From positions 1 through 34,022 of the forward strand of contig CAIXZC010000111.1 in the NCBI GenBank assembly GCA_903923815.1: a stretch of DNA of 34,022 nt. Direction: 5' to 3'. Numbering within the stretch: the stretch's first letter is position 1; each line of letters begins with the position of its first letter. Source of the DNA: an uncultured Myxococcales bacterium. GTDB taxonomy: Bacteria; Myxococcota_A; UBA9042; CAIXZC01. A program made the position numbers and the translations under genes. Positions 8,527 to 18,740 of this stretch are shown one piece after another. Below the pieces are notes generated by a model, which was not told where the DNA came from, made no database searches, and saw nothing but the letters and a program-made list of their open reading frames with translations.

Positions 8527-10806
8527 ATGATCCGGACAAGGACAATCCTTGCCCTGTTGCTATTGCTTGCTGCCGTGTATGCAGTGCTGCTGCCGGTGCT
8601 GACGGCGCGCCAGACCGACGAGCTGGCGGAGGGGCAGCTGCGGAACCTTGCCTATGCCAAGGCCGCGGCGCTTGAAGTGGGCTTTCTGCGGGCGGTGGAG
8701 GACTGTCAGGCCTTGGACCGGGCAGCGGGCCCGGCGCGCGGGGTCGCTGTGGTCCTTTCGAAGACGGCCCCGGAGGGTCTGTCAGCCAGTTACCTGGGTT
8801 GCGGGCAGGGCGATGTCCCGACGACGCCCGCCACTGATCAGGTGTCCTTTCGGTTTCGGCGCGGCGAGACCCTGTTCGTGGTCCAGTTGGCCCTGGGCGG
8901 GGACTGCCGGCTGGAGTGTGTGCGCCCCCTGGCCCAGTTGTCCGTGAAGCCCCTCACCGGCACCCCCAATGTGGCCAGTGTCCTGATCCATGAACGAGGC
9001 CAGGTGCTGGCCCACCCCAAGACATTCCTGATCGGTACCCTGGCGGACAAGACCTTCGCGGTGGAGGATGTGGCCGCGCTGATTGACCTGCGGGCCAAGG
9101 GAATGGCCCAGGTCTGGGCCACCGATACCCTGGTGCCGCAGCCCGCGATGGCCGCCGTGGCCGTGGTGCGATTGCCGTTGGATTCGGGGTTTTTGGGGCA
9201 GATCGTGGTAGTCCCTGTGGCCGAGTTCCACGCTGGGCGTAACCTGGTGCTGCTGGGGCTTGGGGTGTTGGCGCTGCTGGCCCTGCTGGGGGCCCTGGCC
9301 TTTCGTTTCCACAGGGTTGAAGGCACCAGGATGCTGGCCGGCAGCCCTGGGGCGCTGCATCACACGTCGTTGGTAGAGGATGGTCCTGGGCTGATGTTGG
9401 TTCTGGAGAACGACGGCCGAATCATCTACGCCAACCGCGAGGCCCGCATGGTGTTGGGCCTGCCGGACGACCAACAACCCCCCTGGCCACCCGTGCAGCA
9501 GGTGGCCATCCCGGAGGACCGGGGCAGGTTCCAGCAGCAGCTCAGGCAGGCGGTTCCCGGCAACAGTCAAGCTCCGGTGGTGTTTCGGGTCCTTTGTGCC
9601 GATGGGCGGATTCGGCAGGCCCGAGCGCAACTGCGCCAGATTCCCCTTGGGGTGGGCACCCACGGTGTCCAGGCGACGATTCTGGTGGAGGACGAGGTCA
9701 CGGGCGGTTCCATGGACGCCTTCACCGCGGGTTTTTCGAAGGCCCGGGTTGGGTTGGTCCTGGTGGACGAGCACTTCCGGGTGCGCATGGCCAACCAGGA
9801 GATGGCTCGAATCCTTGGCGTCGCCAGTCCCGAGGAATTGACTGGCACGCCGTTCTACTCGGGTCAGGGCTCGGGGCGGGTCGAGCCTGATGGTGGGGCT
9901 TCCATGGCGGCGGTGGACTCCGCCCAGCCCCGGTTCTTCGGCCCCATAAGGTGCACGGATGGCCAGCGCTACGCGGGCTGGGCCGTGCCCCTCTCCTGCC
10001 GCGAGGGCATCCCCGAGTGCATCATCACCAGCTTCATGAATGTGGAGGAGTTGGCAGCCAATCTGGACCGCGCTGATCAGCGCATGGCGCTGCTGTCGGC
10101 GGGTTTGATGGCGGCCGGCGCGGAGGCCTGGCACTTCGACCGCGAGGCGGATTCGTTGACCGTCTGCCGACCCTTCATTCTGGGCCAGCAGCACAGCTTG
10201 GACTGTCGTCCCGTGGCGTCCTGGCGTCAGGGGGCGGAGGCCTTGCCCCCGGAGCTCGTCCAAGCCCTTGATGCCGTGGGTCCTGATTCCAAACGCTTGG
10301 AGGTCCTGGTCCCTCGGTCCGGCAAGGACGGCGCAGAGGGGAGGCAGTTGATGCGTGGGGCCCTGCTGGGGAATGGCCGGGTGGCGGGGATTTCGCTGGG
10401 CCTGGAGTCCCAGTTGGCCGAGCTGGATCACCTGCGGCGGGATCTGCTGGTGCGGGATCTGGTCATCACCCAGGCGGCGGTGCCGTACTTTCTGTCGGAC
10501 TTCGAGCTGGGCCATCTGCACCTGTCCGCTGCGGCAGCCCGGGTCTTCGGTCTGGACAGTGGCGAGGAGGAGCTGCAAATGACTAGCCCCGCGCCGTTGT
10601 TGGCGCGAATGGACGCTGCCAGCCAGGAGCGCCTGGAGCGCGACTTCCGTGAGGGGCGCCAGAAGGGCTCCATGTTGGAAAGCTGGTTCTCCATGGCCCC
10701 CGAGTTCGGTGGGTCCAGCTACTCAATTCGCGCCCTGTTGACGCACACTCCCGGCGCCTCCCGGCCCGTCATGGTCGGGGTCCTGTTGGACCGAAATCTG
10801 CTTTGA
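8527..10806 (+). CDS. Membrane-anchored multi-PAS sensory protein without an evident output domain
   Basis: This 759-aa protein has an N-terminal transmembrane helix (about residues 6-24) and a second one (about 239-262, LVLLGLGVLALLALLGALAF). They bracket a periplasmic sensor region of about 210 residues containing several Cys, in a layout like Cache-type receptors. The cytoplasmic part has a PAS domain near 285-400 (MLVLENDGRIIYANREA), a second near 400-520 (VGLVLVDEHFRVRMANQEM), and PAS-like sequence near 530-640 and 650-759. No histidine-kinase, GGDEF, EAL, methyl-accepting or DNA-binding motif was found, and the frame stops cleanly. The ATG at 8527 has GGGGAAGGGG upstream. It may act through a partner kinase, or the C-terminus may be an unrecognised output. 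Confidence 0.75.
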   Translation: MIRTRTILALLLLLAAVYAVLLPVLTARQTDELAEGQLRNLAYAKAAALEVGFLRAVEDCQALDRAAGPARGVAVVLSKTAPEGLSASYLGCGQGDVPTTPATDQVSFRFRRGETLFVVQLALGGDCRLECVRPLAQLSVKPLTGTPNVASVLIHERGQVLAHPKTFLIGTLADKTFAVEDVAALIDLRAKGMAQVWATDTLVPQPAMAAVAVVRLPLDSGFLGQIVVVPVAEFHAGRNLVLLGLGVLALLALLGALAFRFHRVEGTRMLAGSPGALHHTSLVEDGPGLMLVLENDGRIIYANREARMVLGLPDDQQPPWPPVQQVAIPEDRGRFQQQLRQAVPGNSQAPVVFRVLCADGRIRQARAQLRQIPLGVGTHGVQATILVEDEVTGGSMDAFTAGFSKARVGLVLVDEHFRVRMANQEMARILGVASPEELTGTPFYSGQGSGRVEPDGGASMAAVDSAQPRFFGPIRCTDGQRYAGWAVPLSCREGIPECIITSFMNVEELAANLDRADQRMALLSAGLMAAGAEAWHFDREADSLTVCRPFILGQQHSLDCRPVASWRQGAEALPPELVQALDAVGPDSKRLEVLVPRSGKDGAEGRQLMRGALLGNGRVAGISLGLESQLAELDHLRRDLLVRDLVITQAAVPYFLSDFELGHLHLSAAAARVFGLDSGEEELQMTSPAPLLARMDAASQERLERDFREGRQKGSMLESWFSMAPEFGGSSYSIRALLTHTPGASRPVMVGVLLDRNLL

Positions 10807-10832
10807 TTGCGCGGGATTTCAAAAAATAAATT
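10803..10832 (+). promoter_or_regulatory. Weak candidate promoter of the RRM protein gene
   Basis: TTGATT (10803-10808) and TAAATT (10827-10832) are separated by 18 bp inside an AT-rich patch that contrasts with the surrounding GC-rich DNA. Each box matches four of six consensus bases. If used, it gives a leader of about 180 nt. Confidence 0.3.
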
Positions 10833-10839
10833 CTGGCTT

Positions 10840-11019
10840 TTTGCCTGGCAGGGATTTAATATCGCGGTCACCTTCTTGAGGGGAGAGGCGCCACATCCGA
10901 CCGGTCGAACCGGGAAGGCAGCGTGCTTCAACCTTCGGTGGGTGCGCGGGGAGGTCCCGCAAAGGGCGGTCTAGCGGCCGCCTTGTCAGAAACTGTGTTT
11001 GGTTGCGAGGGTCTGAGCA
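10840..11019 (+). promoter_or_regulatory. Structured 5' leader of the RRM protein gene
   Basis: No gene is seen in this gap. It contains three separate potential hairpins with perfect 5-bp stems: 10901-10905 with 10909-10913, 10946-10950 with 10956-10960, and 10965-10969 with 10978-10982. Only a weak Shine-Dalgarno site (GAGGG) precedes the ATG at 11020. Long structured leaders are known on cold-inducible genes for RNA-binding proteins in other bacteria; that this one is regulatory is inference. Confidence 0.4.
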
Positions 11020-11322
11020 ATGGCGAAAAAACTCTTCATTGGTGGGTTGTCCTGGAGCACGACTGACGAGACCTTGGGGGCTGCCTTTGGCGCCTTCGGC
11101 GAAGTGATCGAGGCCCGAGTGGTCACCGAAAGGGGCACGGGCCGGTCCAGGGGGTTTGGTTTTGTCACCTTCGGTGCCGAAGAGGCCGCCAAGGCGGCCG
11201 TGGCCGAGATGAACGGCCGCGAGCTTGACGGCCGGCAGATCCGCGTGGACGAGGCCAAGGAGAACGACCGGGAGCCCCGCGGCGAGCGCCGCCCTCCTCG
11301 CTACAACCGCGACGAGCAGTGA
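11020..11322 (+). CDS. RRM-type RNA-binding protein
   Basis: This 100-aa protein is a single RNA-recognition motif with a short charged tail. RNP2 is LFIGGL (residues 5-10) and RNP1 is RGFGFVTF (44-51), with the aromatic residues that stack on RNA bases intact. The beta-alpha-beta-beta-alpha-beta order is complete by about residue 80, and the tail from 81 to 100 is rich in Arg, Glu and Pro. Such small single-RRM proteins occur in cyanobacteria, deltaproteobacteria and related groups and bind single-stranded RNA. The gene is monocistronic: a long leader precedes it and a strong terminator follows within 30 nt. Confidence 0.95.
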   Translation: MAKKLFIGGLSWSTTDETLGAAFGAFGEVIEARVVTERGTGRSRGFGFVTFGAEEAAKAAVAEMNGRELDGRQIRVDEAKENDREPRGERRPPRYNRDEQ

Positions 11323-11347
11323 CCTGACAATCAGTCTTGAGCCCTTG

Positions 11348-11374
11348 AGGCCGCCTTCGGGCGGCCTTTTTTTT
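11348..11374 (+). terminator. Rho-independent terminator of the RRM gene
   Basis: A perfect 8-bp stem (AGGCCGCC with GGCGGCCT, 11348-11355 and 11360-11367) closes a stable TTCG tetraloop, and eight T residues follow at 11367-11374. It begins about 25 nt after the stop codon. The T run reaches into the stop codon of the convergent gene at 11373. Confidence 0.95.
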
Positions 11375-13346
11375 AGCGTCGCACTCTTGCTGCGCGGCGG
11401 GACACGAGAGCGGCCCCCAGCAGAAGCAGCAACAGCCAACCCCCGAAGCCCCCACCGGAACCAGCGCCCAGGCTGCAGCCGACGCCCTGCTTTTCGCCTC
11501 CGTCCCCGTTGCCGGCGGCCTCGGTGGTGTCGGGCCAGGTGTCCGCGGGGAAGGTGTCTGGTTCGGCCGTAGTCTCATCTTCGGTGACGTCTTTGTCGGC
11601 GCTGAGGTCCACCGCGTCGGAGGGGTCTTCGTCCACGGGCGGGTTGGGGTCCAGGTCAAGCTGGACCTCCAGCACCTGCAGACGGCCCGTCTGGGTGAAG
11701 TCCAGGGTGGCGGGCAGGTAGCCGGGGGCGCTGATCTCAAGCTGGCCGGGGCCCTGGTCGGCGTCCAGGGCGACCAGACCGACGCTTAGGGTGGTGCCGC
11801 AGCGTTGGCCCAGGCAGACGCGGGCGCCGGAGAGGTCGCTGCCGTCGGCCAGGGCCTTGACGTGGACCAGGACGCGGCCGTCGGCCTCGGGGCGGCCCAC
11901 CAGCGCCAGGGAAGGGGGCCACTTGCCGTAGGTGTCGAAGTTGCCGTGGAAGAGGGGGCGGTGGAAGGGCAGCAGGCCCGAGCCCACCAGGGGGTCCAGG
12001 CAGGTGGTGAAGGCGGGCAGGTCGCTGGGGGGGAGCAGCAGTTCGGCGCAGAAGCCCACGGCGTTGTCGGGCTGGGGGTGGAAGGTCAGTTCGATGACGG
12101 GGCGCTCGTGGAGGACCAGGTGTTCGGGGTCCACGGTGAGCTGGAAGTCCTGCTGGGCCAGGACCTCGTTGGCGGCGTCGGCAAGGCCGGGGCTGTCCTT
12201 CACGACGCGCAGGGTGAGGGGCGCGTCAATGGGCAGGGTGGAGTAGAGGCGAAGCTCGACGCGCATGGTGTCGGGGGGGGCGTCGGGGGAGAGGCTGGCG
12301 ACCTCGTTGCCCTCGGTGTCCAGCCAGCGCAGGCGGTCCACCACCAGGCCCTGCTGGACGGTGTAGAGGGCGGGCAGGTGGCGCAGCAGGCTGACCAGAT
12401 TCCCGCTGATGATGGCGCGGCCCGTGTAGATGGGCCAGTGGCTGTCGTCGGGACGGGCAGTCAGTTCGTCCTGCAGGAAGGAGGGCCCCAGGGTCGCCAC
12501 CTTGTTGTAGGTCTCGTTCCAGTAGGTGCGGCTGCCCAGGGGGCCGGCCAGGAGGCGCTCTTTTTCCGCCTTCTGCTCTGGCGTGGGGATGTACTCCTCG
12601 CCCAGCAGTTTGTGCAGCAGGCCCCCGAAGGCCAGCTCGGCGGCGGGTTTCAGGTTGGTGCCCCCGAGGGTCAGCTTGACCATGGCCTTGGCGGCGGCCT
12701 TGTCCATGTCCCCAAGGTAGCCCGCGGCCATGTCGCCAAGCTGCTGGAGGTCTGCGGCGACGGCGTCGCAGTTCAGGCTCATGGCGTAGTAGGTCTCGCA
12801 CTGGGCGCAGTACCACGCGGTCAGGTCCAGCATGCGCTGCCGGGCCTCGGGGCCGTCCAGCCAGAAGTACCAGCCCAGGTCCACCACGGCGTTCCAGTCA
12901 CCCACCACCAGATCCCCGAAGATGTCCAGGATGCCCTGGCTTTCACCCTCTGCGTGGTCGTCCCCGGGCATGAGGTCGAAGGGCCCGAGGGGCGCGCCGG
13001 AGAAGAGGGTGGGCACCACGAAGGGGTCCGCTGAATCATCCGAGCAGTTGTGGGCCAGGTGCCCCAGGGCGAAGAGGCGGTGCTGGGCATCCAGGGGCAT
13101 GGCCGCCTCCAGCAGGTGGTAGCCAAGCTGCCGGGAGTGGCCGAAGGTCACCGAGTTCAGGACGTTCTCCAGGTCCGGGCCCTGGGCACCCATGTGCAGG
13201 TACAGCAGGGCGTCGGGGGCCTCGGCGTCGGCAGCCCAGGCGGGGTCCGCGGCGGCCTTCATGGAGAGGGCCAGATCGGCCTCCCGGATGTGGACGCCGG
13301 GGCCAAAGGAGGAGAGGGCGGCAAGCAGGACAAGGATCTGGGTCAT
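11373..13346 (-). CDS. Exported zinc-dependent phospholipase C-like protein with MYXO-CTERM-like tail
   Basis: This 657-aa protein begins with a hydrophobic segment (TQILVLLAALSSFGPGVHI), probably a signal peptide though it lacks N-terminal basic residues. Residues about 19-135 resemble the bacterial zinc-dependent phospholipase C family: an N-terminal His19, HMGAQGPD, TFGHSRQLGYH and FALGHLAHNCSDDSADPF, with metal-ligand candidates His70, His77, His96, His99 and Asp103/104. Residues about 520-580 look like a carboxypeptidase-regulatory-type beta domain. An acidic Pro/Thr-rich linker leads to a tail with GCS, a Gly-rich stretch, WLLLLLLGAALV and a final Arg cluster, as in MYXO-CTERM surface-sorting signals. 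The ATG at 13346 follows AGGAG with 9-nt spacing. Enzyme activity is not proven by these motifs. Confidence 0.7.
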   Translation of the reverse strand: MTQILVLLAALSSFGPGVHIREADLALSMKAAADPAWAADAEAPDALLYLHMGAQGPDLENVLNSVTFGHSRQLGYHLLEAAMPLDAQHRLFALGHLAHNCSDDSADPFVVPTLFSGAPLGPFDLMPGDDHAEGESQGILDIFGDLVVGDWNAVVDLGWYFWLDGPEARQRMLDLTAWYCAQCETYYAMSLNCDAVAADLQQLGDMAAGYLGDMDKAAAKAMVKLTLGGTNLKPAAELAFGGLLHKLLGEEYIPTPEQKAEKERLLAGPLGSRTYWNETYNKVATLGPSFLQDELTARPDDSHWPIYTGRAIISGNLVSLLRHLPALYTVQQGLVVDRLRWLDTEGNEVASLSPDAPPDTMRVELRLYSTLPIDAPLTLRVVKDSPGLADAANEVLAQQDFQLTVDPEHLVLHERPVIELTFHPQPDNAVGFCAELLLPPSDLPAFTTCLDPLVGSGLLPFHRPLFHGNFDTYGKWPPSLALVGRPEADGRVLVHVKALADGSDLSGARVCLGQRCGTTLSVGLVALDADQGPGQLEISAPGYLPATLDFTQTGRLQVLEVQLDLDPNPPVDEDPSDAVDLSADKDVTEDETTAEPDTFPADTWPDTTEAAGNGDGGEKQGVGCSLGAGSGGGFGGWLLLLLLGAALVSRRAARVRR

Positions 13347-13377
13347 GGAGAGGTGCTCCTGTGCTTGGAGGACGGAA

Positions 13378-13406
13378 ATACTAAAACAGGAAATCGGAAA
13401 AGTCAT
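13378..13406 (-). promoter_or_regulatory. Candidate promoter of the phospholipase-like gene
   Basis: On the minus strand ATGACT (13406-13401) and TAGTAT (13383-13378) are separated by 17 bp. Transcription would start near 13371, about 25 nt before the start codon. Confidence 0.45.
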
Positions 13407-13489
13407 ACGGAACAGCACGCGCGCCAGGGGGGGGTGGGGGCGAGTGTAATGTGTAAGGTCCTGACCCCAGGGGCTCCCCGCCGTTTACG

Positions 13490-13518
13490 TTGACTTAATA
13501 GGTATTGGGCTGTAATAA
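13490..13518 (+). promoter_or_regulatory. Strong sigma70-like promoter of typA
   Basis: TTGACT at 13490-13495 (five of six) and TAATAA at 13513-13518 are separated by exactly 17 bp. The expected start near 13525 leaves a leader of about 55 nt. Confidence 0.75.
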
Positions 13519-13579
13519 GGGGCGCGCATTTTTCCGGGCGGCGCTGTCGCCGCGAATTCCTATTGGAAGGCTTCCCGAA

Positions 13580-15433
13580 ATGAGGAAAGAACATATCCGT
13601 AACGTCGCCATCATCGCCCATGTGGACCACGGCAAGACCAGCCTTGTGGACCAGTTGCTGCGCCAGAGTGGCCAGTTTGGGCGTGGTGAGCTGGAGGGTG
13701 ACTGCATCCTGGACTCCAACCCCCTGGAGCGGGAGCGGGGCATCACCATCCTGGCCAAGAACTGCGCCCTTGATTACAAGGACAACGCCGGCATCGATTA
13801 CCACATCAACATCGTGGACACCCCGGGTCACGCGGACTTCAGCGGCGAGGTGGAGCGCGTGCTGCGCATGGCCGACGGCGTCATGCTGCTGGTGGACGCC
13901 TTCGAGGGCGTCATGCCACAGACCCGCTACGTGCTGTCCAAGGCCCTCGAACTGGGCCTGCAGCCCCTGGCCGTGGTCAACAAGATGGACAAGCCCAACG
14001 TGCGCCCCGAGGAGGTCCTGAACGAGATCTTCGATCTCATGGTGGATCTGGGCGCCGACGAGGAGAAGGCGCTGTCCTTCCCCGTGGTCTACGCGTCCGC
14101 CCGGCAGGGCTGGGCGGTGGCTGACTTCAAGGACGTCCCCACGGACGGCAAGGGCGACATCCGGGCCATCTTCGAGGCCATCATCAAGCACATCCCCGCC
14201 CCCGAGATTCCCGACGGCCAGCCCCTGGCGGCCCTGGTGACCAACATCGACTACAACGACTACGTGGGCCGAATCGGCGTGGGCCGCGTGCTCTCGGGCG
14301 ACCTGGAGCTGGGCAAGGATGTGGTGGTGCATGGCCGGGGCCGCAGTTCGGCCTCCGTGCGTCCCACCAAGTACTACACGTTCTCGGGCCTGGGCAAGAA
14401 GGAGACCAAGCGGGTGGAGGCCGGTGACCTGTTCTCCGTCGAGGGGATCGGGGACATCGACATCGGGGACGGCCTGTGCCTGCCCGATCAGCCGGTGGCG
14501 TTCCCCACCCTGCCCGTGGAGCAGCCCACCTTGCACATGAGCTTTCGCATCAACGACGGCCCCTTCAGCGGGCGGGACGGCAAGTTCATGACCAGCCGTC
14601 AGATCTGGGACCGCCTGTCCCGGGAGCTGAAGCGCAACGTGTCCCTGCGGGTGGAGAAGCGGGAGGACGACTTCTTCGTTTCCGGCCGCGGCCTGCTGCA
14701 CCTGGGCGTGCTGCTGGAGAACATGCGCCGGGAGGGCTACGAGCTGACCGTGGGCAAGCCCCGGGTGCTGTTCAAGGAAGAGAACGGCGTGAAGCTGGAG
14801 CCCATGGAGCAGGTGGTCATCGACATCCCGTCCGAGATGCAGGGCGTGGCCATGGAACTGATGGGGGACCGCAAGGCCGAGTTGACCGTCTGCCGCATGA
14901 AGGACGCCACCGCGCACCTGGAGTTCGTGGCCCCCACCCGGGGCCTCATCGGGCTGACCAGGAAGCTGCTGTTCGCCACCCACGGCGAGGCCATCATCAA
15001 CCACCGCTTCCTGGAGTACGGCCCCCACCGCGGGCCCATCAGCGGCCGCCCCAATGGGGTCATGGTGGCTACGGAGACGGGCAAGGTCACGGCCTATGCG
15101 CTGGACGGCCTGTCGGACCGCGGCATCATGTTCGTGGAGCCCGGCGACGACGTCTACGAGGGCCAGATCGTGGGCGAGCACAACAAGCCCAATGACATCG
15201 ACGTGAACGTGGTGCGGCTCAAGAAGCTGACCAACGTGCGCTCCGCCACCAAGGAGATGACGGTCATCCTGAAGGTGGCCCGCAAGTTGACCCTGGAGAC
15301 CGCGCTGGAGTACATCGAGAGGGACGAGGCCGCCGAGATCACTCCCGGCGCCATCCGCATCCGCAAGCTGTTCCTCAAGGAGTGCGACCGCCGCCGTTTC
15401 AGCCGCCAGGAGGCTGAAGATCAGGGTCAGTGA
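13580..15433 (+). CDS. typA: GTP-binding protein TypA/BipA
   Basis: This 617-aa translational GTPase binds the ribosome in the manner of EF-G and supports growth and 50S assembly under stress, notably at low temperature. G1 is AHVDHGKT (residues 13-20), switch 2 DTPGH (80-84) and G4 NKMD (134-137). The family-specific C-terminal part includes [61 protein letters not shown], and [17 protein letters not shown], which mark BipA rather than LepA or EF-G. The frame stays open 75 nt upstream, but the ATG at 13580 with GGAAGG before it gives the normal N-terminus [14 protein letters not shown]. It is monocistronic, and its stop is 3 nt from the stop of the convergent kinase gene. Confidence 0.98.
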   Translation: MRKEHIRNVAIIAHVDHGKTSLVDQLLRQSGQFGRGELEGDCILDSNPLERERGITILAKNCALDYKDNAGIDYHINIVDTPGHADFSGEVERVLRMADGVMLLVDAFEGVMPQTRYVLSKALELGLQPLAVVNKMDKPNVRPEEVLNEIFDLMVDLGADEEKALSFPVVYASARQGWAVADFKDVPTDGKGDIRAIFEAIIKHIPAPEIPDGQPLAALVTNIDYNDYVGRIGVGRVLSGDLELGKDVVVHGRGRSSASVRPTKYYTFSGLGKKETKRVEAGDLFSVEGIGDIDIGDGLCLPDQPVAFPTLPVEQPTLHMSFRINDGPFSGRDGKFMTSRQIWDRLSRELKRNVSLRVEKREDDFFVSGRGLLHLGVLLENMRREGYELTVGKPRVLFKEENGVKLEPMEQVVIDIPSEMQGVAMELMGDRKAELTVCRMKDATAHLEFVAPTRGLIGLTRKLLFATHGEAIINHRFLEYGPHRGPISGRPNGVMVATETGKVTAYALDGLSDRGIMFVEPGDDVYEGQIVGEHNKPNDIDVNVVRLKKLTNVRSATKEMTVILKVARKLTLETALEYIERDEAAEITPGAIRIRKLFLKECDRRRFSRQEAEDQGQ

Positions 15434-15436
15434 GGC

Positions 15437-18619
<3,183 letters not shown>

Positions 18620-18650
18620 GGAGGCCTCCGAACGCACGCGACGCGCGGGG

Positions 18651-18678
18651 ATTCTACGCCCGCCCAGGGAAACGGCAA
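18651..18678 (-). promoter_or_regulatory. Candidate promoter of the minus-strand hybrid kinase
   Basis: On the minus strand TTGCCG (18678-18673) and TAGAAT (18656-18651, five of six) have a 16-bp spacer. The palindrome at 18684-18697 sits six bases upstream of this -35 box. Confidence 0.45.
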
Positions 18679-18680
18679 AG

Positions 18681-18709
18681 TTGTTGCCCGCGGGCAAGTC
18701 TGTTAGCAT
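18681..18709 (+). promoter_or_regulatory. Candidate promoter of the plus-strand hybrid kinase
   Basis: TTGTTG (18681-18686) and TAGCAT (18704-18709) are separated by 17 bp. Most of a perfect 14-bp palindrome lies in the spacer. Confidence 0.4.
18684..18697. promoter_or_regulatory. Perfect 14-bp palindrome, candidate shared operator
   Basis: TTGCCCGCGGGCAA at 18684-18697 is a perfect inverted repeat in the 121-bp gap between two divergent kinase genes. It overlaps the plus-strand candidate promoter and abuts the minus-strand one, so a dimeric regulator bound here could control both. Confidence 0.5.
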
Positions 18710-18740
18710 CGTTGACCTGCGGTTCCTGGGGAGGACAAGC

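Noticed and set aside
10890-10960. Signal-recognition-particle RNA-like stretch in the RRM leader
   Set aside because: ACCGGGAAGGCAGC and GGTGGGTGCGCGGGG recall SRP RNA, but the conserved apical loop does not match exactly and the two arms do not pair convincingly.
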